From positions 548,938 to 612,937 of the forward strand of contig NZ_JPRH01000003.1 of NCBI RefSeq assembly GCF_000737705.1: a stretch of 64,000 nucleotides of DNA, in the 5' to 3' direction. The notes under the pieces were generated by a model, which saw only the letters and a list, made by a program, of their open reading frames with translations, had not been told where the DNA came from and searched no databases. Below, in pieces: positions 1 through 10,181 of this stretch. Numbering within the stretch: position 1 is the first letter of the stretch; every line of letters begins with the position of its first letter. Position numbers and translations under genes: made by a program. Source of the stretch: Chryseobacterium soli (GTDB taxonomy: Bacteria; Bacteroidota; Bacteroidia; Flavobacteriales; Weeksellaceae).

Positions 1-32
1 CCTTGACAAGGATATTAATAAAGAGCAAAAAA

Positions 33-647
33 TTAATTTTTCTTTTTGAAAAAAATCCCAAAACAAATTCCTGCGGCAATCAGCATAAAAATTCCGCCCA
101 AAAAAATGGTTTTATTGGTTTCTCCGGAGAAATAATTTTTAGTTAGAAATGCCAATAAAAATGCCGCTACAACTTGCGGAATTACCGTAGAAAAATTAAA
201 AATTGCATAATATTTATTGGCGTCTTCTTCATCCTTGGAAATTTTTTCTACCATTAAATATGGAATTGTACTAATACTGCTCCAGCCAACGCCAATCAAT
301 CCAAACGAAAGAAGTAAAGCAATTGGCGACGCAAAAAAATAAATCGAAATCAAACCGAAACTTCCTATTAATAGTGCGATTGAATGTAATAAATAAGCAT
401 TGTATTTTTTAATATAGCGATGCAAAAGAAAGGCAATTGAAGTTCCTAAAATGCTGTAAAGCGAAAAATAAATCCCGACCCAAAAAGTAGCATTTTCGAA
501 ATTCTGCTCGTTATTCGCCACTTTAAAAACATATTTTGCTACAACGGGAACGCTGTAAATCCACATTGAAAAAAGCCCAAGCCAAGTGAAAAATTGTATG
601 ATGAAAAGTGGTAATAATTTTCTTAATTTTTGAGTGTTTGTGGTCAT
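33..647 (-). pseudogene. C-terminal half of an MFS (SLC45/sugar-type) transporter
   Basis: The 204-residue product has about six membrane segments and starts with a short polar stretch followed by FFTWLGLFSMWIY near residues 19-31. That pattern is typical of the central loop and TM7 of SLC45/sucrose-type MFS carriers, which normally have 400-480 residues and 12 helices. TM1-6 are therefore missing. Only 58 bp separate its ATG from the M28 peptidase gene, and that gap does not encode the missing half. I infer a remnant of a larger gene, although a functional half-transporter that dimerises cannot be excluded. The stretch also reads as more AT-rich than the peptidase gene beside it. Confidence 0.6.
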
Positions 648-705
648 TTTTCATATCTATTTACTAAGCAATAATCATTAACAGAAATAGCGCTTAGCTC
701 AGTTT

Positions 706-2178
706 TTATCGTTCAAGAGAAAAATTCGAAAGCACTTTTGGACGTTCAGCCTCGTTGGCTACTTTCCAGGAAGTTCTGTACATCCATTCCATCATTTTAT
801 ACAGCTTTTTATAATTGATGTTTTCAGATTCGTCCTGTGGAGTATGGTATTGATCGTGAAGCACACTGGTGAAAAATATAGCAGGAATTCCAATCTTTGC
901 GTACGGAAGATGATCGCTCCTGAAATAGAAATATTCAGCATGGCTCGGAGAATCCCAATCTTTCAGGTATTTGAATTTTGTACTTTCGTTATTGGCATCT
1001 TCTGCCATTTTTACCAATTCATCAGAGTTTTTGTGAGGAGCATTGCCACCCAGTAAAGCCGCTTCATTATTGTCATTTCTGCCGATCATATCCCCATTCA
1101 GGACAGCTACGATCTTTTCTTTCGGAACAACAGGATGGGCAGCATGCCATCGGGAACCTAGCAGTCCTCTCTCTTCAGCCCCATGAAAAACAAATAAAAT
1201 ACTTCTCTTTCCCGGCTGTTTTTTATACGCTCTTGCCATGGCCAGCATGGCAACACAGGTACTGGCATTATCATCAGCTCCATTATAGATCGTGTCGTTT
1301 TTTACAGGATGCCTGATTCCGTCATGATCCTGATGTCCGCTAAGCAAAACATATTCACTTTTTAAAGAAGGATCGGTACCTTCAATTTTTCCGATAATAT
1401 TTACAGAGGGATATTTGTAGGTTTCCGTGATGAGGTTCAGCGAGACCTTTGGATTATTTTTAACCCAGTCTGCATTTTCCTTTTTGATCCATAGCACAGG
1501 AATATTATTGGTGATTTTTTCACGGAGACCTTCCACACCATAAGACCCTCTTGTCATCTGGGGAAGCACTTCTACCCAGCTTTGATCAGAAATGTCATCC
1601 GTCACGAAAATAATGGCTTTTACTCCCAGTTCAAAAGCTTTAGCATAATATTTCGTTCTTATAAATCCAGGATATCTTCTTACGAAAAGTGTCATTTCTT
1701 TGCTGATATTTTTAGCCGATGCATTGATCGCCAGGACTTTTCCTTTAATATTCAGCTTGGAAAGCTCTTCCGGTTCTGTCGTCCCTGCATAAATCACGTC
1801 AGCATCAATACTGGCATTTACAGGTTCGGCAACAAGATAGTCTTTCCATAATTTCAGGCTGTTCCCATTAATTGTTAAGGTACTTTGTGGCGTTACCTGA
1901 TGCCTATACATGTCAAAGAACTGAAAGAATGTTCCGTTATCGCCTGCAGGCTTCATTCCTGCTTCCTTAGCTTTATCAGCAAGCCACATCGATGCTTTGA
2001 GCTCATCTAACGTTCCCGCTTCCCGACCCCAAAACTGATCGGCAGCCATTTCATACATATCTTTTTTGAGATCAGCTTCCTTAATAGCGGAAACCAGCGG
2101 TTTTTTATAGTTTTGAGCACTGCCAAAGCTGAAAATAAGCAGACTCAATATAGAAAATAGATAATTTCTGTTCATCAT
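706..2178 (-). CDS. M28 family zinc aminopeptidase, secreted
   Basis: A 490-residue exported metallopeptidase. The N-terminus (about residues 1-21, ending FGSAQ) is a Sec signal peptide. A PA-like insert occupies roughly residues 100-260. The M28 co-catalytic zinc site is visible: H282/D284 in GHQDHDG, D302/D303 in NGADDNAS, E335/E336 in HGAEERG, D363 in NGDMIG and H445 in QYHTPQD. It should remove N-terminal residues from peptides in the periplasm or outside the cell. It starts 6 nt after a 78-aa gene on the same strand, so the two are probably co-transcribed. A second ATG one codon downstream is an equally possible start. Confidence 0.9.
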   Translation of the reverse strand: MMNRNYLFSILSLLIFSFGSAQNYKKPLVSAIKEADLKKDMYEMAADQFWGREAGTLDELKASMWLADKAKEAGMKPAGDNGTFFQFFDMYRHQVTPQSTLTINGNSLKLWKDYLVAEPVNASIDADVIYAGTTEPEELSKLNIKGKVLAINASAKNISKEMTLFVRRYPGFIRTKYYAKAFELGVKAIIFVTDDISDQSWVEVLPQMTRGSYGVEGLREKITNNIPVLWIKKENADWVKNNPKVSLNLITETYKYPSVNIIGKIEGTDPSLKSEYVLLSGHQDHDGIRHPVKNDTIYNGADDNASTCVAMLAMARAYKKQPGKRSILFVFHGAEERGLLGSRWHAAHPVVPKEKIVAVLNGDMIGRNDNNEAALLGGNAPHKNSDELVKMAEDANNESTKFKYLKDWDSPSHAEYFYFRSDHLPYAKIGIPAIFFTSVLHDQYHTPQDESENINYKKLYKMMEWMYRTSWKVANEAERPKVLSNFSLER

Positions 2179-2184
2179 TATTTT

Positions 2185-2421
2185 TTAATTGAAGTTAGCC
2201 AATTTATCTGAAAATTGCTTGGAGAATTCTTTCCGGTCCTCTTCCAGTTTTTCCTGATTGGAGGGCAGGATATAGCTGAAAAGGATCTTCTCTTCATGAT
2301 CTGTGAAAACAATTTCCTTTTCGTTTCCGTCGATCATCTGTGAGAAAATAGCCCACATTGAAGTATCTTTTAATTTTAATAATTCAAAAAACTGTTCTGC
2401 TTGTATCTGTATTGTTTTCAT
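2185..2421 (-). CDS. Small soluble protein of unknown function
   Basis: Encodes 78 residues with no signal peptide, no membrane segment and no cysteine. The N-terminal 35 residues (QAEQFFELLKLKDTSMWAIF) look amphipathic and the C-terminus is a charged helix. I do not recognise the family. It lies 6 nt upstream of the M28 peptidase gene on the same strand, which makes it the likely first gene of a two-gene transcript. The charge pattern and codon use look like those of its neighbours, so I take it as a real gene. Confidence 0.6.
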   Translation of the reverse strand: MKTIQIQAEQFFELLKLKDTSMWAIFSQMIDGNEKEIVFTDHEEKILFSYILPSNQEKLEEDRKEFSKQFSDKLANFN

Positions 2422-2500
2422 GTTCTTTTGAATGGTATAGATTAATGGTTGAAATATATATTAAGTCAGTTGTAATTGTTTGAATATGAAGGCGGAAATA

Positions 2501-4915
2501 TTAGAACTCCAACAGCTTTAATTTAAACTGTATCGCAAAATTTTGTTTGAAATTGGGGGTTGTATAATAGCCCACGCGGTAAAACAGCCCTAAATTAAAA
2601 TAGCTGGAAAGAAAATTATTCCATTCCAGACCTACTTCCTGATACAGGTGGTCCAGTTCTTTAAACCTGAAATCATGATATTCAGGATGCTTCATATCTC
2701 CGATAGTCCCCCTTAAGACAAAATCAAAGCTCGAAACATTCTGACCAAAGCTTTTTAGATAAAAAGGAAGTTTGTGGGTAAAATAATAGGCAATAAATTT
2801 ATCATTATAATACTTTCCACCTTCCAGGGTGGCAAATCCCAGATAAGAAGTAAGGTTAAAATTAAGATCTCTGCTTGGAGAGGCCAGCCCGTTCATTGTA
2901 AAGTTTTTCCAGATCGGTGCTTCACCAAAAACCATTCCTCCATATAATCGAACGCCTGTAGTTCCCAACAATGACTTAAAGTTGTGTACGAAAAGTGCGT
3001 CAAAACGGGTATAATTAAAATCTCCGCCTAATATTTTATAGCTCTGCTCATAATTAAAATACAGTTCAGGGTATTTCTGGTCGATGAGGGATTTTCCCTG
3101 CGGAGTCATGATATTGGTGGAATTCGGGGAATATTTTAAGGTAAACAGCGTATTGAAATTTTCAAATGCCGCTCCCTGATTTCTGAAATTATAATCGAAT
3201 TTGGCTTCCTCAAAGTTTCTTTTTGCCGCAAAAACAAGTGTAAGACCGTTGGTAATATCATTCAGATACGATAAAGTAGCTCCTCTGTAATGATAATATT
3301 TATCATTATTAAGGTTGTTTCCATAATTCATCATTCTCATTTTGAAATTCCAGAGCCTTCTGTAAAACTCACCGGAAGCAGTAACATCATTGTAATATTC
3401 AAGTCTGAAAAATGAACTTTTATCCAGAGTGGTCTTCATATCAAGACCAATTCCGTATTTCCATTTTTCATCCTTAAAACCGTAGGCAAAATAATAATCC
3501 GGCGAAAAATAAGGATTAAAGTTTTCATTCAGTTTAGCCTTTAAACCTACCCTGAAGCCTTCATATAAGTTATAGTTCACAATTTCATCAACTGGAAAAT
3601 CTACGATGCCTACCCGGATCTGTCCGTTGATGAGGCCTGTGAGCACCTTCACTTTACTGTCGATATTGTATTTTTTACCCAGGCTGTCGATGGTCGTGTA
3701 TGTATTTCTTTCTCGTTCGGTGAGTGGATCCGTTCTATATAAATCCAGCGATTTTCCATCCGCATTTTTCACAGAAAAAGTATACCCTTTAAAATCCTTA
3801 GCTTCCTGTTCTATGGGAGATTGATAGTCAAAATATTTTGAAGTCAGGACCGCATACGTTCCAAAATGCCGTTTGTCTTTTTTCTCGGGTTTATCGTTGG
3901 GCTTCTTTTTCTCGTCTTCATCCATAGCCAATCTGCTCATCCGAAGCTTAACTTTTTCATCCGACAAAAACCATTTATTGTTGTAGAAAACCCAGGTACT
4001 CGTAATGATTCCGTCGTTTTTCGTTTTGCTGAAGTTTTCAATTTTTTTAATTCCGTAGGTTTCGGTATCTATGTAGATTGCTCCGTTGTATTTTCTTTTC
4101 TTATCAGGCTTTTTGTAATTCACTTCACGGAAGCGGATTACGAAATTTTTTCTTCCATCCAGCTCAATTGTATCCGTTAGAAAAAAACGGTACAGACCGC
4201 GGTTTTCCTGTTTGATCTGATTCGGTATTTTATCCCGGTTACTTTGCTGCATCGCGATCATTTCATAGATGGGCTGCTTAAGACCGGAAATTCTATTGTC
4301 GAGGATGTTGATTTTTTCACCGTATTTTTGAGAATATAAAAACTCCTGAGCTCGTTCCCAAAGGAATAATTTACTCTTTGAAAATATGTTTTTGGCAGAA
4401 ACATTATTCAGCGAATCCTTTTGCCTTTTCTTTTTGAATAAATTCGTTTCATTAAAAAATTCGTTGAACTGGGAAATGCTGTCTTCATCAATATCCATAG
4501 AAACCTTTTCGTAAGATTTATACGAATATGAACCCAGACTTTTCGGCGAATTTTCTTTAAATAATCTGGTGACTTTTTTCAGGATTTCCAACGCCCTCGG
4601 ATCACTTTTATCCTGAATAACGATGGCTTCAATATCCGTTGTTTTTGATGAGTTTTTAAAAAGAGAAACCTGCATGTTTTTTTCTACAAAAGCAGATTCT
4701 TTTTGATGACCTTCTGCCTCAATTTCAATGTTTGAACATGTCGTGTTGAATTCTAAAACCCCCTGACTGTTGGTATATCCGAGAGTTGTAATACCACAGA
4801 AAATTTTTGCATGCGAAATAGGTACTTTATCAGTTTCGTCAATGACTGTGATTTTTGATTGTGAAAAACCAAAAAAAGACATCAAAAAAAATAAAAACAG
4901 TAAAACCCTTTTCAT
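2501..4915 (-). CDS. DUF5686 / carboxypeptidase-regulatory-like outer-membrane protein
   Basis: An 804-residue protein with a signal peptide (residues 1-19, ending GFSQS). A CarboxypepD_reg-like beta-sandwich covers about residues 20-90, with the family pattern of an ITVIDE start and GYTNSQGVLEF. It is followed by a long mixed domain, RALEILKKV near residue 107 onward, typical of Bacteroidota DUF5686 proteins. The last 350 residues are rich in alternating aromatic and polar residues and end in phenylalanine (KLKLLEF), as expected for an outer-membrane beta barrel. The function of the family is not established. A TAnnTTTG -7 element (TACTTTTG, 4929-4936, minus) lies 14 nt before the start codon. 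Confidence 0.8.
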   Translation of the reverse strand: MKRVLLFLFFLMSFFGFSQSKITVIDETDKVPISHAKIFCGITTLGYTNSQGVLEFNTTCSNIEIEAEGHQKESAFVEKNMQVSLFKNSSKTTDIEAIVIQDKSDPRALEILKKVTRLFKENSPKSLGSYSYKSYEKVSMDIDEDSISQFNEFFNETNLFKKKRQKDSLNNVSAKNIFSKSKLFLWERAQEFLYSQKYGEKINILDNRISGLKQPIYEMIAMQQSNRDKIPNQIKQENRGLYRFFLTDTIELDGRKNFVIRFREVNYKKPDKKRKYNGAIYIDTETYGIKKIENFSKTKNDGIITSTWVFYNNKWFLSDEKVKLRMSRLAMDEDEKKKPNDKPEKKDKRHFGTYAVLTSKYFDYQSPIEQEAKDFKGYTFSVKNADGKSLDLYRTDPLTERERNTYTTIDSLGKKYNIDSKVKVLTGLINGQIRVGIVDFPVDEIVNYNLYEGFRVGLKAKLNENFNPYFSPDYYFAYGFKDEKWKYGIGLDMKTTLDKSSFFRLEYYNDVTASGEFYRRLWNFKMRMMNYGNNLNNDKYYHYRGATLSYLNDITNGLTLVFAAKRNFEEAKFDYNFRNQGAAFENFNTLFTLKYSPNSTNIMTPQGKSLIDQKYPELYFNYEQSYKILGGDFNYTRFDALFVHNFKSLLGTTGVRLYGGMVFGEAPIWKNFTMNGLASPSRDLNFNLTSYLGFATLEGGKYYNDKFIAYYFTHKLPFYLKSFGQNVSSFDFVLRGTIGDMKHPEYHDFRFKELDHLYQEVGLEWNNFLSSYFNLGLFYRVGYYTTPNFKQNFAIQFKLKLLEF

Positions 4916-4928
4916 AAAAAAAACTAGT

Positions 4929-4936
4929 CAAAAGTA
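4929..4936 (-). promoter_or_regulatory. -7 element for the DUF5686 gene
   Basis: TACTTTTG on the minus strand matches the Bacteroidota -7 consensus TAnnTTTG and lies 14 nt upstream of the start codon. No TTG is present at the expected -33 distance, so this is a half-supported promoter. Confidence 0.3.
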
Positions 4937-5012
4937 GTAATATTTATTCTTCCGGGAAAGTTTTGTTCATTGATATTCACATGAGTTTTAATAGAAGGTA
5001 TCTTTATATTAT

Positions 5013-5046
5013 AAAAGAAACGCCTGAAAATTCAGGCGTTTCTTTT
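5013..5046 (-). terminator. Intrinsic terminator after the 231-aa protein gene
   Basis: A perfect 16-bp inverted repeat (arms 5013-5028 and 5031-5046, core CGCCTGAA/TTCAGGCG) overlaps the stop codon region of the upstream gene. Read on the minus strand, the stem ends in a T-rich stretch. Confidence 0.8.
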
Positions 5047-5740
5047 ATTTGGTAAGCTGTGCTAAGAACTTGAAAGTTTTCATTTCAAGTTCTTCTTTGG
5101 AGAGCTTATTGTTTTCAAATTCGATCGAAGTGTATTGTCCGTCTTCCTTTGAGATCAATGCATATCCGTTATATTTTTTGCCATTCTGTTGGTAATTGTA
5201 GCTTACAAATTTAGAATTGGGCTGATCCAGTTTTAATGAGATATTCTGAATGCTTTTTTTCTTTTTTAGTGCCTTCAGATTGTCCAGTGCATCACCATTT
5301 TTGGCTTCATAGCTGTGCATAAAAATGGAAGTGTTATCCGGTAATTTTACGGCAAGCTTTAATGAATCATCATAATTTTTCTGGATATAACTGTTGGCTT
5401 CTACATTGAGTTTCGCGCTAAGATCTAACGGTAAAAGAGTGTCTTTTTTTATCTTTTTTATATGATAGATGGTCATTTCAGAATCACCCAGCTTATTGAT
5501 GCTGTCGTAGCTTTCGTAAAAAATATCATTTGATATATTCTGAATATTATTCCGGTAATTGTTCTTACTCTCCTCAATGGCACTGGTTACGCTTTGATAC
5601 GATTGTGGCTGATAATTACTTGAATACGATGAATTGCTTGAACTGCTTGAATTTTTATTACAGGTCATCGCGATTCTGAAAATAGCGAAAAGTCCCAACA
5701 CAACACTTAAGATCGTCCTCCAAACGGGTTTATTGTCCAT
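5045..5740 (-). CDS. Single-pass membrane protein of unknown function
   Basis: A 231-residue protein with one hydrophobic segment at about residues 8-26 (TILSVVLGLFAIFRIAMTC), a low-complexity Ser/Asn/Tyr/Gln linker at residues 30-55 and a mixed alpha/beta C-terminal part. I do not recognise a family. Its ATG shares one base with the stop of the preceding lipoprotein gene (TAATG junction), so the two are translationally coupled and probably act together in the envelope. A strong terminator follows immediately. Confidence 0.65.
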   Translation of the reverse strand: MDNKPVWRTILSVVLGLFAIFRIAMTCNKNSSSSSNSSYSSNYQPQSYQSVTSAIEESKNNYRNNIQNISNDIFYESYDSINKLGDSEMTIYHIKKIKKDTLLPLDLSAKLNVEANSYIQKNYDDSLKLAVKLPDNTSIFMHSYEAKNGDALDNLKALKKKKSIQNISLKLDQPNSKFVSYNYQQNGKKYNGYALISKEDGQYTSIEFENNKLSKEELEMKTFKFLAQLTK

Positions 5741-6492
5741 TATTTTAAGTCTTCTTTAGTGATGGTAATTTCTTTGATCACTTTTCCTTTTACATCTGTA
5801 TACAGGTATTTAAGATTTTTCACACCCAGTGCTTCCGTTTTGGAAAATATCTGTCTGATTTGTGGCATTCTAAGCATTTCGTCTTTTATTATCTGCTCTG
5901 CGCCATCCATTTCAAGCATTTTCTGATAGCTTTCCGGAACTTCTGTGGTGTACACGATGTTTTTGTTTTCATCAGCTTTAATGCTTATTACTTTTGTTCC
6001 TGTAGCCTTATCTTCCATCGGAAGATTTTTGTTGAAAACCTCCAGTACAGAATTAAGCTGAGAACTGGTGGCATTACCCGATGCTATAGAGCTTAGGTCC
6101 TGTTGAGTAGTTCCTTTAAGCTTATTTTGATCAATCGCTTCGTCTGCGATCACTCTTCCGTCTGCCCCATATATTTTAAGATTGAATTTTACGCCGCTGT
6201 CAAGCAGCTCCTGACCCAGCTTTTCGCTTTTAATTGCCTGTCCGATAAGTTGAGGAAATGAAGAGGTAATAAGCTGGCCTTCCATATCATCCGATCCCTG
6301 ATGAGCAGTGTTTACTTCAATAGTAATTTCGTCCGGACCCGTAGAGGTTGCTTTGCTGGATTTGATCATAGAACTCACCATCATAGATGAAGATCTGTTA
6401 TACATATCAACAAAATTGCGGACTTTATCGCTCTTTGACTGACATGAAAGTAATACAATAGAAGTAAAACAAATAAGTAATAGTTTTTTCAT
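5740..6492 (-). CDS. Lipoprotein of unknown function
   Basis: A 250-residue protein with a type II signal peptide: MKKLLLICFTSIVLLSC, lipobox LLSC with the acylated cysteine at residue 17. The rest is soluble and charged, with no cysteine, and I cannot assign a domain. It is the first gene of a coupled pair with the 231-aa membrane protein (one-base overlap). The residues after the cysteine (QSKSDK) give no clear sorting signal, so inner or outer membrane placement is open. Confidence 0.7.
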   Translation of the reverse strand: MKKLLLICFTSIVLLSCQSKSDKVRNFVDMYNRSSSMMVSSMIKSSKATSTGPDEITIEVNTAHQGSDDMEGQLITSSFPQLIGQAIKSEKLGQELLDSGVKFNLKIYGADGRVIADEAIDQNKLKGTTQQDLSSIASGNATSSQLNSVLEVFNKNLPMEDKATGTKVISIKADENKNIVYTTEVPESYQKMLEMDGAEQIIKDEMLRMPQIRQIFSKTEALGVKNLKYLYTDVKGKVIKEITITKEDLK

Positions 6493-6513
6493 GGTAATTT
6501 TTTTTGAAAGATA

Positions 6514-6544
6514 ATAAAAAAACAGAAACCCGAAAGTTTCTGTT
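6514..6544 (-). terminator. Intrinsic terminator of alaS
   Basis: Stem AACAGAAAC/GTTTCTGTT (6521-6529 and 6536-6544) with a 6-nt loop. On the minus strand it is followed by a run of seven T. It lies about 30 nt past the alaS stop codon. Confidence 0.75.
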
Positions 6545-6574
6545 CCTGTTTTAATTTTTATAGTGTTTTGAACA

Positions 6575-9178
6575 TTACATATTCAAAGCTTTTTGGTATG
6601 CATTTTCAAGGCCGTCAAGGTTTTTACCTCCTGCCGTTGCAAAGCCCGGGTTTCCTCCGCCGCCGCCCTGAATCTCTTTAGCTAATTCTTTTACGATAGC
6701 TCCGGCCTGATAGCTCGCTGCCAGATCATCAGAAACACCCACTGTAATCATAGGTTTGTCGTCTGCATTAGAAAGGATAATCGTCACAGAGTTAGGGATT
6801 TCCTTCTTCAATTGGAAAACGATATCTTTTACAGAACCTGCATCCAGAGAAGTTTTTTTAACCAAAAGCTGCTTGTCGCCTTTTTGTTCATATGCATTTT
6901 TCCAGTCTCCGATTTCACCTTTTGCTTTTTCTCTTTTCAGCGCTTCCACTTCAGATTTTAAAGCAGCATTCTCTTCGATTAATTTCTCGACAGATCGTAC
7001 AACGTCTTTAGATTTCAACAACTGGGAAAGCTCGTTGATCTGCTTTTCTGCATTTTTGAAATATTCCTCAGATTTATCTCCGGAAATCGCTTCAATCCTT
7101 CTGATTCCTGCAGCTGCAGAACTTTCTGAAGAAATTTTGAAATGTCCGATTTCGCTGGTATTTTTTACGTGAGTTCCCCCGCAAAGTTCTTTTGAACTTC
7201 CAAACTGGATCATTCTCACACTGTCACCATATTTTTCACCAAAAAGAGCCATTGCACCTTTGTCAATCGCTTCCTGAATTGGGATATTTCTAAATTCCTG
7301 TAAAGCAATACTTTCCTTGATTTTGTGATTCACTTTTTCTTCAACCAAAGCCAATTCTTCCTCCGTCATTTTATTGAAATGAGAGAAGTCAAAACGTAGA
7401 TAATCAGGACCAACATAAGAACCTTTTTGTTCAACGTGAGTTCCCAAAACCTCTCTCAAGGCTTCATGTAAGAGGTGAGTAACAGAGTGATTTGCCTGAG
7501 AATTTTTTCTGTCGGTTGCATTTACTTTAGCATAGAAAAGAGCTCCTGCATCTTTTGGAAGACCGTTAATTAAAGAAATAATCAGTCCGTTTTCTTTTTT
7601 TGTATCTAAAACTTCGAAACTTTCCGTAGCATTTTCGAGGACACCTTTGTCTCCAACTTGTCCACCACCTTCCGGATAGAAAGGAGAGTTGCTTAATACA
7701 ATCTGATAAAATTCTCCGTCTTTATTTTCTACTTTTCTGTATCTTGTAATATATGTTTGGGCTTCGATTTGGTCGTAACCAACGAAATTTTCATCTCTTT
7801 CTTCCAAAGTTACCCAGTCGTAGACTTTTTGTTCAGAATCACCTCTTGAGCGATCTTTTTGCTTCTTCATTTCTTCGTCAAAGCCTTTTTCATCAATCGT
7901 TAGACCTTTTTCTTCGGCAATAATTCGTGATAAATCTGCGGGAAATCCGTGTGTGTCATATAATTCAAAAACCAAATTTCCCGGAACAATGGTTTCTCCT
8001 TTGTTTTGGGTATCTTTGATGATGTTGTTAATTCTAATTAACCCATTTTCAATCTTATTAAGAAAAGATTCTTCTTCACTTTTGATAACTTCTGTTACCA
8101 AATTTCCTTGTTTCTCCAACTCAGGGAAGAATGCTCCCATTTGATTCTGAAGAACAGCAACCAACTGATAAAGGAAAGGCTCTTTCATATCCAGGAATCT
8201 GTAAGAATAAGAAATTCCTCTTCTTAAAATTCTTCTGATTACATAACCAGCGCCTCCATTTGAAGGCAATTGTCCGTCTGCAATCGCAAACGAAACCGCT
8301 CTGATGTGGTCTACCACAACACGGATCGCAATATCTTTTTCGTCTTCTAAAATTCCTGTATATTTTTTACCTGAAAGCTCTTCAACTTTAGCAATCAGCG
8401 GAGTGAAAACATCGGTATCGTAGTTGGAAGTGGTTCCCTGAAGTGCCATACATAAACGCTCAAAGCCCATTCCCGTGTCTACGTGCTGTTGAGGAAGTTT
8501 TTCTAAACTTTTATCTGCCTTTCTGTTGAATTCCATGAAAACCAGGTTCCATACTTCCACTACCTGAGGATGGTCGTTGTTTACCAGCTCCAATCCTGAA
8601 ACTGCTGCTTTTTCTTCAGGAGTTCTCAAATCAACATGGATCTCTGAACAAGGTCCGCAAGGTCCGCTTTCACCCATCTCCCAGAAATTATCTTTCTTAT
8701 TTCCATTGATGATTCTATCTTCAGAAATGTGAGATTTCCAGAAATCGTAAGCGTCCTGATCTCTTTCAAGATTTTCAGAAGCATCCCCTTCGAAAATGGT
8801 TACATACAGATTCTCTTTAGGAATTCCATACACTTCGGTTAATAATTCCCAGGCAAAAGCAATCGCATCTTTTTTGAAATAATCACCAAAAGACCAGTTT
8901 CCCAACATTTCGAACATGGTGTGGTGATAAGTATCTCGACCTACATCATCCAGGTCATTATGTTTTCCTGAAACTCTCAGACACTTCTGTGTATCGGCAA
9001 TTCTAGGGGCAGTAGGTGTTTTGTAACCTAAGAAAAAATCCTTGAACTGCGTCATTCCGGAGTTGGAAAACATTAGGGTAGGGTCATCTTTCAGTACGAT
9101 AGGTGCTGAAGGAACGATAAGGTGGCCTTTACTTTTAAAATAATCTAAAAATTTTTGACGTATCTCTTGTGATGTCAT
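6575..9178 (-). CDS. alaS: Alanine-tRNA ligase
   Basis: An 867-residue class II alanyl-tRNA synthetase, full length for the family. The order is the aminoacylation core (motif 2 region [20 protein letters not shown] near residues 84-105), a tRNA-recognition helical domain, the editing domain and the C-Ala domain ending in the glycine-rich [14 protein letters not shown] segment. The editing-site zinc ligands are all present: H564 and H568 in HSVTHLLH, C666 and H670 in CGGTH. Proofreading of mischarged Ser/Gly-tRNA(Ala) should therefore be intact. A TAAATTTG -7 element (9222-9229, minus) lies 43 nt upstream. The gene is divergent from the ECF sigma cluster. Confidence 0.98.
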   Translation of the reverse strand: MTSQEIRQKFLDYFKSKGHLIVPSAPIVLKDDPTLMFSNSGMTQFKDFFLGYKTPTAPRIADTQKCLRVSGKHNDLDDVGRDTYHHTMFEMLGNWSFGDYFKKDAIAFAWELLTEVYGIPKENLYVTIFEGDASENLERDQDAYDFWKSHISEDRIINGNKKDNFWEMGESGPCGPCSEIHVDLRTPEEKAAVSGLELVNNDHPQVVEVWNLVFMEFNRKADKSLEKLPQQHVDTGMGFERLCMALQGTTSNYDTDVFTPLIAKVEELSGKKYTGILEDEKDIAIRVVVDHIRAVSFAIADGQLPSNGGAGYVIRRILRRGISYSYRFLDMKEPFLYQLVAVLQNQMGAFFPELEKQGNLVTEVIKSEEESFLNKIENGLIRINNIIKDTQNKGETIVPGNLVFELYDTHGFPADLSRIIAEEKGLTIDEKGFDEEMKKQKDRSRGDSEQKVYDWVTLEERDENFVGYDQIEAQTYITRYRKVENKDGEFYQIVLSNSPFYPEGGGQVGDKGVLENATESFEVLDTKKENGLIISLINGLPKDAGALFYAKVNATDRKNSQANHSVTHLLHEALREVLGTHVEQKGSYVGPDYLRFDFSHFNKMTEEELALVEEKVNHKIKESIALQEFRNIPIQEAIDKGAMALFGEKYGDSVRMIQFGSSKELCGGTHVKNTSEIGHFKISSESSAAAGIRRIEAISGDKSEEYFKNAEKQINELSQLLKSKDVVRSVEKLIEENAALKSEVEALKREKAKGEIGDWKNAYEQKGDKQLLVKKTSLDAGSVKDIVFQLKKEIPNSVTIILSNADDKPMITVGVSDDLAASYQAGAIVKELAKEIQGGGGGNPGFATAGGKNLDGLENAYQKALNM

Positions 9179-9612
9179 AGTTTTGCTTTGCGTTAAAAAA
9201 TATCAAAAAGTTGATAAGTTGCAAATTTAAGATTTTTAACTGATTTGGAAATAAAGTTTTTTATTTCAGCCTATATAAAACGATTTTTTATTATGCCAGA
9301 CTCAGCATGGATGGAAATATCTTATAAAATGTATGCTGCCTTTTTGTTGAATGGCAGAAGTTGAAATATTTTTTTTAGAAAACCTTTACTTTTTGGGCTT
9401 ATATTTAATGATATGCTGGTTATTATTGAAAACTATACTGCATGAAATGTAATTTTGTTAAAAATTAATGTAATATATTCTGTAAAAAATAAAAATATCA
9501 GAAATAATTGTAACTTTATAATGGGACCGTGTGATCAATTTAAAATTTTAAACAATCAATTATAAATTTTTCTATTATCTTCGTTTTAGAGTTTTAATGA
9601 TTCTCATGCCGT
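9179..9612. other. Intergenic region between alaS and the ECF sigma gene
   Basis: A 434-bp divergent region, very AT-rich. It holds the alaS -7 element (9222-9229, minus) and a two-part promoter facing the sigma gene (9426-9457). A weak CTGCC/GGCAG inverted repeat near 9340-9360 has a 12-nt loop and no T-run. I see no tRNA cloverleaf and no small ORF with convincing composition. Confidence 0.5.
9426..9457 (+). promoter_or_regulatory. Candidate housekeeping promoter for the sigma/MsrAB cluster
   Basis: TTG at 9426-9428, 21 bp spacer, then TAATTTTG at 9450-9457. This fits the Bacteroidota consensus TTG-N17-23-TAnnTTTG. The predicted start would leave a leader of about 150 nt before the sigma gene. 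A TAACTTTA closer to the gene is a weaker alternative. Confidence 0.45.
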
Positions 9613-10167
9613 ATGGAGAAAAATAATGTACTGAAAAGCTGGGTGGAACAGTACTCTGAACCTCTTTTGAAAAGAGCTGCTTATGTGCTGTCCGATAAAG
9701 ATACTGCTAAAGATATTGTTCAGGATGTATTTCTTGCCGCCTTTTCTTCTTATGAATCATTTGAGGGGAAAAGTAAGCCTTTAACATGGCTGATGGCTAT
9801 ATTAAACAGGAAAGTTTCAGATTTTTACCGTAAAAAATACCACTCTGAACCTCATATTAAGCTTGATCATTTTTTTGATGAAACAGGTTCATGGAACAAT
9901 AATGAGGTCCTTAATGACTGGGATTCTTCGGGTAAAGAAACACATCTTTTGGATGATGATGATTTTAATACCACGCTGGAAGACTGCATTGAAGATTTGC
10001 CCTCCAGATGGAAGATTCCGTTAAAAATGTATTATCTGCAGGAAAAAAAAGCACAGGAAGTAAGTCAGGAATTGGAGATTTCCACGACTAATCTATGGAA
10101 GATTTTACAGAGAAGCCGGTTACAGCTTAGAGAGTGCCTGGATAATAACTGGTTTAGAAAGTCATAA
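9613..10167 (+). CDS. ECF-family RNA polymerase sigma factor
   Basis: A 184-residue sigma-70 family protein with only regions 2 and 4. Region 2 spans about residues 10-80 (DTAKDIVQDVFLAAF, then KPLTWLMAILNRKVSDFYR, the core-binding and -10 recognition helices). Region 4 spans about residues 125-180 with a helix-turn-helix around AQEVSQELEISTTNLWKIL. The linker is unusually long and acidic (HFFDETG to DDDD, roughly residues 93-123). It is followed 14 nt later by a zinc-finger protein that is probably its anti-sigma factor, then by DUF417 and MsrAB genes. I infer that it controls an envelope redox response. Confidence 0.9.
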   Translation: MEKNNVLKSWVEQYSEPLLKRAAYVLSDKDTAKDIVQDVFLAAFSSYESFEGKSKPLTWLMAILNRKVSDFYRKKYHSEPHIKLDHFFDETGSWNNNEVLNDWDSSGKETHLLDDDDFNTTLEDCIEDLPSRWKIPLKMYYLQEKKAQEVSQELEISTTNLWKILQRSRLQLRECLDNNWFRKS

Positions 10168-10181
10168 AGAATTGTAAAAAA

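Noticed and set aside
9300..9600. Possible small RNA or tRNA in the alaS/sigma gap
   Set aside because: No cloverleaf, no terminator and no conserved promoter-terminator pairing was found.
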